A stretch of DNA of 64,000 nucleotides from Siphonodentalium dalli (GCA_032622095.1 CP136062.1:160268875-160332874), one strand, 5' to 3'; shown: positions 23,301-37,160, counted from the first letter of the stretch. Made by a program: numbers and translations. The notes: a model not told the origin generated them from the sequence alone.

Positions 23301-25780
23301 AAATCGCCAGGTGAGTTTAGTTAAATTATGTTTTCAGATAACTTTAAATTAATTCATATCTTATTCAAGCTATGTTCTGTATAATTTAAAACGATAAATT
23401 AGAATCAAGTTTGTATATTTATCGGAGCAAAACATATTGAGGAAGTTTGAAGCAGTTGTCTTAAAGTGACACTAAGATTTATTTTCTTATTTGCACACAG
23501 TATACTTTGTTTAAACCAGATGTCTTAAAATGGCACTAAGATTTATTTTATTATTTTATCCATCTATTTATAACAAGATGTCTTAAAAGGGCACTAAGAT
23601 TTCATTTTATAATTTCAATACCAAAAGTGTTTGAATATCACAGAACAAAAATTGTATTAATTTTACCCCAAAATTGTTAATAAATAGGTCTTATCCATAT
23701 CATAATTCTTAAAAGGACGCTAATAATTTAACTTAAATATGGTTGAACATTTATCGATAAAGAGCGTGTATTATCTGTTTGTATGCAACTCTTAATTATC
23801 AAAAACGGATACTGTTACACTATTACACACAAATTTTTAGATAGTATATTACAGTATCCAAATTAACATTGTTACAATTCAGATTCTACGGAAAGTTATC
23901 TGCTTGTATGCAACTCTTTCAATCCCTAGTAATATTCGGATACAGTATACTTTGTTCATCCCATATGTCTTAGAATGGCACTAAGATCTATTTTATTATT
24001 TTATCCATCTATTTATAAACAAGATGTCTTAAAAGGGCACTAAGATTTCATTTTATAATTTCAATACCAAAAGTGTTTCAATATCACAAAACAAAAATTG
24101 TAATAATTTTACCTCAGAATTGTTAATAAATAGGTCTTCTTCACATCATAATTCTTAAAAGGGCGCTAATAATTTAACTTAAATATGGTTGAAAATTTAT
24201 CGTTAAAGAGCGTGTATTATCTGTTTGTATGCAACTCTTAATTATCAAAAACGGATACTGTTACACTATTACACACAAATTTTTAGATAGTATATTACAG
24301 TATCCAAATTAACATTGTTACAATTCAGATTCTACGGAAAGTTATCTTTAAACATGCAAATAAAAACAATAATCATAGTTTTACAATTGTTTTTTGTATG
24401 TAAAATTTTATTTGTCTACACGTTGTGGCTAAGCATATCATAACAGTATATTTACATTTATCTAGCAAATGCGCTCTAATTTCTACAAATTAACATTCCA
24501 ATTCATAAATTGTTGTTTTTTTTGAAAAAAAAAATACTGTAACAGTTTTGTTTACATACCAACTCGTATAGTTTAATAAATAAAGATAACACTTACCTGA
24601 TTACGGCAAATAATTCTCCCTTAATCATAATGGCAACACGATTTGGAAAAACAAATGCTGATGAATCCGTACGCAATTTAGCATCAGATGTAAACATGCT
24701 CGGACAGAAACAATTCCCGGTCGTTCGTTTTTAAACTTACAATTGATGCAGGGTGAAGTGTCAAGCGTTAAGTTTCAACAAGCAGTGAATGGCCATTATA
24801 TATCTGATTAATTTACCTTTGTATACAGCATAACGCCCGTGTTGGCATCTGCACGCACGCTTAAAACTCATTAGTCATTGAAATTTGAAAATTTAGAATA
24901 ATTATTTATCGCGCATTCATCGTACAGATTTATACGATGAAAGCAAATATAAACTGCGTATGTGCACACGACTAATATGTACTTTCGATGCTATGCCTAT
25001 AAATAGTATGCAATTATCTCGCAGAATCAATCAAACAATAATATTAAGCTAATTCTGTTAGTTACACCATTGCATCTGAAATTGCTCGATGTCGTTAGAC
25101 TATAGGTTAATGTGTGTTTTATATGCATGTTCCCGTTCATTATCTGCAAATTTTTAAATCGTCACGGAAATCTACCTACTAACATATTTGAACGCACATT
25201 ATAATTTGGATAGTTAAATCATACATCTTATCACTGGAAAAATATGAATATATGCTCTAAATCTGTTGGCAGGACTATTTCAATATACAACATCATATGT
25301 ATTCAATGTTTCTAATATATAAATTATACCCCAAATTATCATACAAAAAATATGTTTTCAAGATGGCTTCCAATATGGCTATTCAGAAATGTGAGCTTCA
25401 AAATATATCCTGATAAAATGTACACATTTACTGTGATCATATATCGTACAACTGGATGTATTAACGTTTATAGCGTAATACCTATGCTATCTCCATTACA
25501 AAAGATGGATGCCGAAATGGCCATCGTTTACTTCAAGATACAGGGCTTAAAAATGTATTGCATTTTTACAAAGGCTCATATGCATCATTTAGGTTTGTAG
25601 TTTGTATAGTATATGCTAAATTATCATACAATTTGTCATCACAAAAAAAAAACAATATATATTTTCAAGATGGCGTCCAATATGGCTATTCAGAAATGTC
25701 AGCTTCAAAATATATCTTGATAAAATGTACACATTTGCTGTGATCATATATCGTACAACTGGATGTATTAACGTTTATAG
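20399..25780 (+). repeat. Inverted arm 1, left (5.38 kb)
   Basis: The reverse complement of 26,476-31,858. In the blocks I compared, differences are rare: one extra G near 31,65x, and single substitutions near 21,411, 21,810, 22,690 and 24,776. The arm is AT-rich with no long frame. It includes older internal tandem duplications (about 180 bp at 21.33-21.66 kb, about 230 bp at 22.58-22.88 kb, about 446 bp at 23.5-24.35 kb) shared by both arms, so those predate the inversion. Confidence 0.92.
24597..24730 (-). other. Donor-anchored exon candidate, left arm
   Basis: The minus-strand open frame of 44 codons ends in a strong donor (CAG followed by GTAAGTG). It reads through SDAKLRTDSSAFVF and PNRVAIMIKGELFAVIR with coding-like composition. 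A stop lies just upstream, so an acceptor must fall within it (a CCGAG near the start is one option). The mirrored copy is at 27,526-27,659. I do not recognise the family. Confidence 0.4.
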
Positions 25781-26466
25781 CGTAATACCTATGCTATCTC
25801 CATTACAAAAGATGGCTGCCGAAATGGCCATCGTTTACTTCAAGATACAGGGCTTAAAAATGTATTGCATTTTTACAAAGGCTCATATGCATCATTTAGG
25901 TTTGTAGTTTGTATAGTATATGCTAAATTATCATACAATTTGTCATAAAAAAAAACCAATATATATTTTCAAGATGGCGTCCAATATGGCTATTCAGAAA
26001 TGTCAGCTTCAAAATATATCTTGATAAAATGTACACATTTGCTGTGATCATATATCGTACAACTGGATGTATTAGCGTTTATAGCGTAATACCTATGCTA
26101 TCTCCATTACAAAAGATGGCTGCCGAAATGGCCATCGTTTACTTCAAGATACAGGGCTTAAAAATGTATTGCATTTTTACAAAGGCTCATATGCATCATT
26201 TAGGTTTGTAGTTTGTATAGTATATGCCAAATTATCATACAATTTGTCATCACAAAAAAAAACAATATATATTTTCAAGATGGCGTCCAATATGGCTATT
26301 CAGAAATGTCAGCTTCAAAATATATCTTGATAAAATGTACACATTTGCTGTGATCATATATCGTACAACTGGATGTATTAGCGTTTATAGCGTAATACCT
26401 ATGCTATCTCCATTACAAAAGATGGCTTCCAAAATGGCCACCTTTACTCTAAAATACAGAGCTTAA
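25340..26466 (+). repeat. ~305-bp tandem units at the centre
   Basis: Four head-to-tail units with TCAAGATGGC starts at 25,359, 25,666, 25,970 and 26,276 (periods 307, 304, 306), the last truncated. Each gives the same ~60-80 codon frame, a by-product of the repeat. The first two units belong to the left arm, the other two form most of the spacer, and inverted copies of units 1 and 2 start the right arm. Confidence 0.92.
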
Positions 26467-26475
26467 AATTACATG

Positions 26476-29400
26476 CTATAAACGTTAATACATCCAGTTG
26501 TACGATATATGATCACAGCAAATGTGTACATTTTATCAAGATATATTTTGAAGCTGACATTTCTGAATAGCCATATTGGACGCCATCTTGAAAATATATA
26601 TTGTTTTTTTTTTGTGATGACAAATTGTATGATAATTTAGCATATACTATACAAACTACAAACCTAAATGATGCATATGAGCCTTTGTAAAAATGCAATA
26701 CATTTTTAAGCCCTGTATCTTGAAGTAAACGATGGCCATTTCGGCATCCATCTTTTGTAATGGAGATAGCATAGGTATTACGCTATAAACGTTAATACAT
26801 CCAGTTGTACGATATATGATCACAGTAAATGTGTACATTTTATCAGGATATATTTTGAAGCTCACATTTCTGAATAGCCATATTGGAAGCCATCTTGAAA
26901 ACATATTTTTTGTATGATAATTTGGGGTATAATTTATATATTAGAAACATTGAATACATATGATGTTGTATATTGAAATAGCCCTGCCAACAGATTTAGA
27001 GCATATATTCATATTTTTCCAGTGATAAGATGTATGATTTAACTATCCAAATTATAATGTGCGTTCAAATATGTTAGTAGGTAGATTTCCGTGACGATTT
27101 AAAAATTTGCAGATAATGAACGGGAACATGCATATAAAACACACATTAACCTATAGTCTAACGACATCGAGCAATTTCAGATGCAATGGTGTAACTAACA
27201 GAATTAGCTTAATATTATTGTTTGATTGATTCTGCGAGATAATTGCATACTATTTATAGGCATAGCATCGAAAGTACATATTAGTCGTGTGCACATACGC
27301 AGTTTATATTTGCTTTCATCGTATAAATCTGTACGATGAATGCGCGATAAATAATTATTCTAAATTTTCAAATTTCAATGACTAATGAGTTTTAAGCGTG
27401 CGTGCAGATGCCAACACGGGCGTTATGCTGTATACAAAGGTAAATTAATCAGATATATAATGGCCATTCACTGCTTGTTGAAACGTAACGCTTGACACTT
27501 CACCCTGCATCAATTGTAAGTTTAAAAACGAACGACCGGGAATTGTTTCTGTCCGAGCATGTTTACATCTGATGCTAAATTGCGTACGGATTCATCAGCA
27601 TTTGTTTTTCCAAATCGTGTTGCCATTATGATTAAGGGAGAATTATTTGCCGTAATCAGGTAAGTGTTATCTTTATTTATTAAACTATACGAGTTGGTAT
27701 GTAAACAAAACTGTTACAGTATTTTTTTTTTCAAAAAAAAAAACAATTTATGAATTGGAATGTTAATTTGTAGAAATTAGAGCGCATTTGCTAGATAAAT
27801 GTAAATATACTGTTATGATATGCTTAGCCACAACGTGTAGACAAATAAAATTTTACATACAAAAAACAATTGTAAAACTATGATTATTGTTTTTATTTGC
27901 ATGTTTAAAGATAACTTTCCGTAGAATCTGAATTGTAACAATGTTAATTTGGATACTGTAATATACTATCTAAAAATTTGTGTGTAATAGTGTAACAGTA
28001 TCCGTTTTTGATAATTAAGAGTTGCATACAAACAGATAATACACGCTCTTTAACGATAAATTTTCAACCATATTTAAGTTAAATTATTAGCGCCCTTTTA
28101 AGAATTATGATGTGAAGAAGACCTATTTATTAACAATTCTGAGGTAAAATTATTACAATTTTTGTTTTGTGATATTGAAACACTTTTGGTATTGAAATTA
28201 TAAAATGAAATCTTAGTGCCCTTTTAAGACATCTTGTTTATAAATAGATGGATAAAATAATAAAATAGATCTTAGTGCCATTCTAAGACATATGGGATGA
28301 ACAAAGTATACTGTATCCGAATATTACTAGGGATTGAAAGAGTTGCATACAAGCAGATAACTTTCCGTAGAATCTGAATTGTAACAATGTTAATTTGGAT
28401 ACTGTAATATACTATCTAAAAATTTGTGTGTAATAGTGTAACAGTATCCGTTTTTGATAATTAAGAGTTGCATACAAACAGATAATACACGCTCTTTATC
28501 GATAAATGTTCAACCATATTTAAGTTAAATTATTAGCGTCCTTTTAAGAATTATGATATGGATAAGACCTATTTATTAACAATTTTGGGGTAAAATTAAT
28601 ACAATTTTTGTTCTGTGATATTCAAACACTTTTGGTATTGAAATTATAAAATGAAATCTTAGTGCCCTTTTAAGACATCTTGTTATAAATAGATGGATAA
28701 AATAATAAAATAAATCTTAGTGCCATTTTAAGACATCTGGTTTAAACAAAGTATACTGTGTGCAAATAAGAAAATAAATCTTAGTGTCACTTTAAGACAA
28801 CTGCTTCAAACTTCCTCAATATGTTTTGCTCCGATAAATATACAAACTTGATTCTAATTTATCGTTTTAAATTATACAGAACATAGCTTGAATAAGATAT
28901 GAATTAATTTAAAGTTATCTGAAAACATAATTTAACTAAACTCACCTGGCGATTTAAATCCGTGACTTTATAGGCCATTTACCTGGCTTATATATTATAA
29001 TTGGAATGTTTGGAATGTTTATCGTAAGGTAAGTTGATCTTCAAATAAGCGACTTGACAGGTGTAATTTATATTACTGGGTTTGTAAGGACGGGTCGTTA
29101 AGGAATGCGTTCTTTGAAATATGAGCCAAGCTAGGTAGCCTAGTTGAATAAATTAGTCGCCTTGTACAGATATATGTCGACATGAATTATATTATCCATG
29201 TCGTCGGATAAAATGGGAGGGTACATTATGATAGGCATACGAGAACATTTAACAAGATAGCTCGACTGATTTGTTTGGGAGTATAGATAGCTTGAGTAAA
29301 TTAATGTGTTACTGTATATAAACAGAGCTCGACATGAATTCTCGGCGAATGGTCGTAGATTATGGTATAATGACATCATGACCTAAAGATAGAATGAATG

Positions 29401-31858
29401 TTTTTTTTATATAAACAGACGATTCGCATAGGTAAAATTGAGAGATAGAACTATACTTCAATGGATTATCTGTTGTTTAATGGGTAAGTAGCTTTTACTA
29501 TGCAAAACAGAGGTGGACATGAATTCTCGACGAAGACCTCATCATGTTTAGTGCTATATGTTGGTAGATTATTCGACTTAAAGAAAGATGGCTCGAATGA
29601 CATCATTTGTTGGGACTAAAGATAGAATGAATTTTCCTTATATAAACAGATACATTCGCATAGGTAAAATTGAGGCAGAGTAAAAACATTTGGAATATCA
29701 GTTGATTGCGTCAACAGTCAACATTTTTTCAACAATTTAGCACTAAATTGATTAAAGTTTTATTGAATTTTCATATTATTTTATTGACATATAAAGTTTG
29801 TGCTTGAATTTTGTTGACGAAAACGTTAGTGTTTTCCTAAGATTATAATATTTTTACATTTTTTTTTATTAAAGACAAAACATTTATTGTCTTTTACAAT
29901 TATTGTGGTAATAAAAAGGGACTTTTGATGCTTGCGAGCGAAACAGATAAAGTTAACATTTAAATTGTTTTGTTTTTTTCGGCTTTCAATTGAGATATTT
30001 GATTAAGGATTCTCATATTTTTTTGACGCATTATAACATATAACTTCAATTTTGTTGACGAAAATGTAACTTAAATTGTGTTTTAATTGCTTTATCGTGC
30101 TTTTACATATTTCATTAAAAGATAGATTTTTTTTTATTTTTCTGAAATATTGAATTTGTGTTGGAATTGAAATACGTTGTCTTGATATAAACCGAAAATA
30201 GTTACTATTTGTTCCAGTTTTCTTTCCTAAAATACTATAGATTATGAATTAACGTTGGTGTGATATAAATAACTAATTATTCACAATTTAACATGCTTGA
30301 TACACATATTTTTATATATTCCAACATAAGTTGATTGATTTGAATATATTTCCATCATTCATAATGTTTAAAGGAACCGATAATGGTTATACATTTCGAT
30401 TTCTATCAGTATGGAATGGTGTTTTTGAAATGTGTTGCCTATTAGTCTACAAAAGTTCAATGTGTTTAGACTTATGGTTTTTACATGCATAGGTTTATTC
30501 GCTAACGAATATATCATTGTATCATTCATTAACATATATCAATCGTTTAACATCTAGATTGAACTTAATAAAACAGATTATTCAATTCACAGGGGAGTTA
30601 ACTCTTTTCTTTATATTCCAATTAATATTTGTAGATTTAGTTTACAACTCTGATATTTTTGACTGACCTAGAAATAGTTTGCCTGAGTATAACCTAGAAG
30701 AAGTATTTTAAGACCAACCTAGAAATAATTAGTCTGACTTTAAATAATGATTAATTTGGATACTGTTACAATTCACAGGGGATCTAACTCTGTTCTTTAT
30801 ATTCGAATTAATATTTGTAGATTTATTCAGTATATGTTATGAAATTTTTTAATAACCTAGAAATAGCTTGTTTGAGCATAGCCTAGAAGTAGTATTTTAA
30901 GACCAACCTAGAAATAATTAGTCTGACTTTAAATATTGATACATTTTTGCCAGAAGATATTTCGACGGGGAGACCTGAGTGTCCATATCTTAAAAAAGAT
31001 TGATTTGATTATGTTTTTTTGATATCTGTTTGTATACTAAGATTTATGTACCATTTATATTCATTAAAAGAACTAAAGTGTTGGGTTCCACATTTCGTTT
31101 TCTACGAGACTCTGTAATATCGAGTTTTATGAGATCGAATCGTGTTTCCTACAAATCTACAAGAAATGAGAAGAAAAGTTCCGCCACTAACAAAATGTTC
31201 CATGTGTTTTAGCCCCTGTGGTTTTTTACATGCACGGGGTTATTCACTAGGGAATAATTCATATCATTTTAACATCATCTCAGGATAACAGTATTATTTC
31301 ACTAACCTATCATAACTAACCTACTAACTATATGCCTATATATAGTTACATATCACTACATGTATTTAATCGGGCGTACTAAAATATTGGCTATGCCTTC
31401 AACTATTCTGACTATAACATCTGCCTAGAAATATTTTGCCTGACTATACCATCTGAAATAAACATACATCATTACCTAACATAAAATAGGTCGTATTGTA
31501 GCTTGGATGTGCTTTTAAAGTAGTTACTATTCAGTATGACTATAAGATCTGCCTTGTAAAACAGCTCATTTTTGATACACTTATATAAATTAGTCGTTAT
31601 TGTAACGTTTACATTCGTTAAATACTATTTACGAAATCCCGTGGGGGGTGGGGGATTATCAGACGACGACTACACCTATATAAATTAGTCGGTATTGTAT
31701 CGTTTAACATTCGACAAGTAGTATTTATGAAATCCCGTGGGGGTGGGGATTCCAAATGACCACACCCTAAGGCAATTAGTCGATAATGTAACGTTGAACA
31801 CTTTCCTTGTCCCCCTCACTTATATATTACAGAGATAATACCTTCTCTTAATACTACT
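26476..31858 (-). repeat. Inverted arm 1, right (5.38 kb)
   Basis: Near-identical mirror of the left arm; the junction with the spacer is a mid-unit switch at about 26,470. Contains the mirrored internal duplications and no long open frame. Confidence 0.92.
27526..27659 (+). other. Donor-anchored exon candidate, right arm
   Basis: Mirrored copy of the left-arm candidate. The frame is open for 44 codons after a TAA and ends ATCAG followed by GTAAGTG. Both copies read the same peptide, but the arms are nearly identical overall, so this does not prove selection. Confidence 0.4.
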
Positions 31859-34800
31859 TTGACCATTCTATCTTATATACATTGAATACTAACATTTCTG
31901 ACGCACCTTTATTAATTGTTACTATTTTATCGAGATGGGACTCTCCTTAGCGAGGGTTGCTAGGCATCTACCCGAAATAATAAAATGTCTCTAAGGGGAT
32001 GATTTACCGCATTTAATTGAACTGTAGTAGTTGTTAATTACATATTGGAGGTTTAGTTGTGACATATTATGACATACAATGGTGTGTGACATCAATTTAT
32101 ATCATGTTGTCCATAACAACCATTACTATGCAGCTACACTTTTTTTCTCAGTGACATTTTGAGGCCTTCTCGGTGATGTTTCGGGGCTAAACTGCACAAG
32201 AAGTTAGTCTACAGGACCTTTAACGTGTGCCCACACATTATGAAGTGTATATTGTATAACTGATACAGAATTACTAAGGATAGCAGGTGGTAATCGGACC
32301 ATTGCTAGGGGCTCACCCTCCAATTTATTATAAATCTTCATTGGTCATAACACTTTGTAAATTACTAAATGCCTGGCAGAAATACTTAACACTATGTGTA
32401 CTACCATGGAATCGATAGTTATCTGGTTTTCATCGCACCGACATTCATTGTCTCTTTAGCAATGTTTGCTAGGTAACTACAACCCAGTAAAATAATCCAA
32501 TTGACAATCTGACAAACTTACGAATATTTGAGGTAAAATACATTTTTTTTAGCTGATTCCAATGAAGATGATTGGTCTTAAAATTATGTATGCCTGATGA
32601 GTCATGACATGACCAAAGAATGAGCGTGTATACATATTGGTCACACCCTTGCCCATATAGCCACTCAAGGTATACATATACACCCCACTCCTGACCAGAG
32701 TCACTCCATGTGTACATAGTATAACATCAATGGCCACAAAACCCTTTTGATACCCTGCAAACCGGCCATTCATACACTCCAGGCTTTAATATGCACCTCA
32801 CCCATGACAAGCATACACCACATGTATGACCATACAGTCACTCTCTGCATACCTATTCACTCCACCATTGGCCATAGTCACTCCCTGTATACACACTCGC
32901 CACACCATCACCATATGGCCACTCAAGATATACATACTAGTATACACCAAACCCATAATCATAGAGTCACTCCATTGTCTCCAAGTATACATAATACACC
33001 CCACCAATGGCCATACAGCCTTTCTATATTGAACAATGCCCCGTACACTTGGCCATACACTCCAGGCTTGAATATACACCTCACCCATGGTAATCATACA
33101 CCACATTTATGACCATACAGTCACTCCTTGCATACCTATTCACTCCACCATTGGCCATATGGTCACTCCCTGTATACGTAGTCGCCATACCCTTGGCCAT
33201 ATAGCCACTCAAGATATAATTTACTCCAAGTATGCATATGCACCCCACCAATGGCCATACAGCCTTCTAGATATACCAATAGCCCGCACACTCGGCCATT
33301 CACACACTCCAGGCTTGAATATACACCTCACCATGGAAATGATACACCAAATGTATTACCATACAGTCACTCCTTTTATACCTATCCACTCCACCATTGG
33401 CCAAAGGTCACTCACTCCCTGTATACCTAGTCACCACAGCCATATAGCCACTCAATATATACATATACACCACTCCCATAACCAATTGAATCACTGCAAG
33501 TATATATATGCACCCTACCAATGGCCATACAGCCCTTCTATATATACCATGACCACGAACACTCGGCCGTTCATACACTCCAGGCTTGAATATACACCTC
33601 ACCAATGACAATCATACACCAAATGTATTACCATGCATGCAGTCATTCCGTGTATACCTATTCACTATACCATTTGGCCATACGGTCACTCCCTGTACAC
33701 ATATTCGCCACACCCATGGCGATACAGCCCGTCAATATATTCTTATACCATGTACACACGACCATTTATGCACTCCAGACTTGGATATACGCCTCACCCA
33801 TGATAATTCAGCCACACACTGTATACTTATACACCACATTTGTGACCACACAGTCACACCTTGTATACATATCCACTCCACCATTGGCCCTATGGTCACT
33901 CCCTGTATACCTATTTGTCATATACATGGCATATAGCCACTCACAATATTCATATACACCCCGCACTTGACCATAGCTTCACTCCATGAATACATATACA
34001 CCCTAACATTGGATGTATATACCAATACCCTTCACACATGGCCATTTGTACACTCCATACTTGCATATACACATCAGTGACATCACCCATTACAATTCAG
34101 CCACTCGCTGTATACTAATAAACACCATCCATGAGCATACATCTACTCCCTGTATACATATACACACACCTATGACAATATATCAGCAACAGAAAATAAT
34201 CATATACATGCATATACATCCATACCACAATGGAACTTCATATGTACTCATACGCCAGCCAATGACCAACCATCTACACAGGTATACATATACACTTCAA
34301 CAATCATGATCATAGTCATTCCATGTATACCTATACACATTGCCCATAAGCATTCAACCGCTCCCTGTTTGTCCATACACCCTACCCATGATAATACAGC
34401 CAACATATCATATGTATACATATAAACCCAGCCATGACAATACAGCCACCCAAGGTGCACCTGTGCATCCCAGACATGACCATACAGTCACTCCATATAT
34501 ACATAAAAAACACAGAAAACTATGTAGCTACTCTTTTTATACCCATGCACCACTTCAATGACCATATATTATAGCCACTCCATGCAGCTTCCATGTATAC
34601 ATATTCACCTCGCACATGACCTATCCTTATACATCCATACATCTCAATGTGGACCCCACCCATTACCATATAGCCACTGCTTGTACAACTATTTACCTCA
34701 CATCACCACACAGTCACTTCCTGGCTGCCATTTCGACATACACCATTATTAAGTCAATCAATGTTGATGCTAATGTGCAACAGTAGCCAAATAATATGCT

Positions 34801-35340
34801 CCCGCTCAGTTCCGTTTCTGTGCATTTCCTTTCAAAACCTGGCCAGAGACACTTTTGGCAAAATTCCACACTGCAACCTTTAAAATTAATTTGTCATAAC
34901 TCATAAGGTACTGTGACAACCAGAATATAACATTAATTTTAGTTGTAAGTTGATTAGTAACATGGTTGATAACCAACAGAGTCACAATTTGCTACTTTTT
35001 CGGAACAGCAGAGAATAATGTATATGTGGAAAATCTACTCTTTTTTTTTTACCAAATCTGGTTACCATTTGCAAGCCATCTTGGGTAATTTGTCTACAAA
35101 ACACATCAGTGTGACATATTTAGGACAGAATAGTATAATAAACACCTTTGATACAAATGATAGTTCCATTTTACTTGAAAACAATGGTCCAAACCTGAAA
35201 AGTTAATTTAGCTGATTTTGATGCCAAATCTGTGATAGAAAAATCCAATAATTCTATAATGTCACTGGTTAAAATAGTAACAATTAATAAAGGTGCATCA
35301 GAAATGTTAGTATTCGATGTATATAACATAGAATGGTCAA
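31859..35340. other. Right-side-only 3.5-kb segment with its own inverted ends
   Basis: It sits between arm 1 and arm 2 on the right and has no counterpart on the left. Its two ends are inverted copies of about 70 bp (starting TTGACCATTCTAT). Next to the left end, 31,940-32,560 holds diverged copies of the arm 2 module (GGTTGCTAGGCATCTACCCG). The middle is a minisatellite; 34,750-35,260 is unremarkable. Confidence 0.75.
32580..34740 (+). repeat. 42-bp-period minisatellite with higher-order structure
   Basis: Monomers of about 42 bp built on CACTCCCTGTATACATAT, CACTCCACCATTGGCCAT and related blocks. A higher-order marker (CACTCCAGGCTTGAATATAC) recurs at about 32,782, 33,062, 33,312, 33,582 and 33,776. 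Because 42 is divisible by three, several frames on both strands stay open, including one of 173 codons at 33,087-33,608; these are periodicity artefacts rather than genes. Confidence 0.88.
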
Positions 35341-35905
35341 TTTTGTTCATCAGCCACAACTTGCATTATGGTCATTGATGCTTTTGAAATTTAAAAATAA
35401 TATGGGTTGGTCTCTTAAGAATGGTCGCAATGACACCTTCCAACCATAGAAACTATCCATCCCTATATAATATACACTGTGTGATGTATTAGCGTATATA
35501 AAATGTATTTCAGACTAATCTACCACCAATTCTGGTCCCAAAATGTCAGAGAAGAGTGCCAAATATACATTTTACTGTCTGGGTAGCTGCTTAGCAACGG
35601 TTGTTATGGACATTATGATGGGAAACAAGGTCACAAGTCTTTGTAATTGATCCTGTGTCACAAATAGAACTCAAATATGCAATCCACAACAACTAACATT
35701 GAATGAAATACTGTAATCCATCCTTATATGAGCATTTTATACTTTCGGGTAGTTGCCTAGCAACCGTTGCTAAGCGGGGCCAAATCTCGATGGGGTCAAT
35801 ATCTGAAAATGATCAGTAAGGTCCAAGGAACTTATGTGGCAAGTTTCATGCTTTTATCATAATTTGTGCAATTCTTACATTTTCATGCACCAAGCGCCTG
35901 GACTA
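35333..35905 (-). repeat. Inverted arm 2, right (0.57 kb)
   Basis: Mirror of 19,832-20,399. Contains GTTGCCTAGCAAC at 35,752-35,764. Confidence 0.85.
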
Positions 35906-36153
35906 AAACGCAAACGGTCTCGGTGTTATTATTCGCAACAATTCGTTTCCCAGACGATTCAAGATGTAGCGGTATACGAGGCCAGGAATAGTTTTTGTGC
36001 GATAAAACTCCCTTCCGTCCTCAGAAAATCGGCGCCTAATCTTAACTTCATTCTCCCGGTGGCTCATACACAAATGTTGTATTACACCATCGAATTGCTT
36101 AAATTTAGTTGAACAATAGTAGCATTTGTATATATCCATTACGTGAGTCAGTT
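35903..36153 (-). pseudogene. C2H2 zinc-finger exon in the right arm
   Basis: On the minus strand a good acceptor (CTTTTTATTTGCAG) is followed by a frame of about 83 codons. It contains one C2H2 finger, YKCYYCSTKF then HLCMSH (C-x2-C-x12-H-x4-H), and a basic tail (KIRRRFSEDG, then IPGLVYRY). It ends at a stop near the outer boundary of arm 2. The sequence is not similar to the left-arm fingers. It may be a live exon of a spliced gene or a relic; no partner exon could be joined with confidence. Confidence 0.55.
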
Positions 36154-36222
36154 CTGCAAATAAAAAGAGCGTAAGTCAGTTTTAGAAGAACACGAAATGA
36201 GATATTTCATTATCTCCACTAG

Positions 36223-36321
36223 GTGCAAAACCACCTGCGGTCGTTACCACTTCATATATTGCAACAACTGCGGACTGTACCCATAACCACTGCGAGCAGG
36301 ACCATTCAACTGTTTCTTTAA
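36223..36321 (+). other. Exon candidate with HNHCE motif
   Basis: Between the acceptor TATCTCCACTAG and the donor AAGTAAGA lies an open frame with CTHNHCEQDH. The motif resembles CDQDHNHCDL in the candidate 900 bp downstream, suggesting two exons or repeats of one gene. Weak evidence; function unknown. Confidence 0.3.
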
Positions 36322-37160
36322 GTAAGAAAATATAGCAGTTAAAGGTACGGTTGGCCTTGGCGGTGGGTATCCTGTGAAAATATTTCCACCCGTCAAAAAC
36401 CGCCACAAACAGAAAGAACATCAAAATGTAGACATACTTTGTCCGTATATAAATAAGAAATATCGCATAAACAGTATGTTATTCTAACATGTTTAACCAT
36501 TGTTGTGTAAACAAAAGCATAAAAAGTTACTTTTCTGGTGTTTGTTTATATTATGATGGTAAACATAAAGAGCGTTCTTTGTGGGTGAATTCCTTATATG
36601 GAACGAATAAAGAGCGTTTATGCCATTTGTGTGTGATTAGCCAGTAGCATTGTGTCGTCCTCTGTAACCCAATCAGGCTCTTGCTTAGGTAAAATATAGT
36701 AGGTATTTATGATAACATGCTGTTTACGCGATGGTCATGTTATATGTGAACGAAACTGTATGCGTTTTAATGTTTTCCTGTTTACGGTGTTTGGAACAAA
36801 TATGAATATTTTCGACAATTAAGGCCTCACGTGCCTTTAACTCAAAATGTATTTCTCGCCGTTCAGAATACAAGTATCTGAGAACAGTTACTAATGAAAT
36901 ATTCGACGTCTATTTGAATATTTTTTTTTTTCAAAGATAATCAGTATTTCCTTGTTTAACAATGGGTTACGAATACATAAATTATTGAAAATCAACATTA
37001 TATATACATGGGTGTTAATACAAACGCAATATATCATGTATAGGTTCTGTGATAGACTGATAGTCCATTCGGTCGCTCACATGTGCTGTAATATTGATGG
37101 TATGTCCGCGCTGTGTGTTTCTTCCTTTGTGCGTGGTATTTGTTTACAATTTGCTACCAG

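Noticed and set aside
25352-26904. Repeated ~60-82-codon frames
   Set aside because: Identical peptides follow from the 305-bp tandem units and their inverted copies; no start context or splice signals.
20399-31858. Palindrome as an assembly artefact
   Set aside because: The arms differ by scattered substitutions and an indel, the spacer is asymmetric, and diverged mirrored layers continue outward; an artefact is unlikely but still needs read-level support.
33087-33608. 173-codon frame in the minisatellite
   Set aside because: The 42-bp period keeps several frames open on both strands; peptide repeats simply mirror the DNA repeat.
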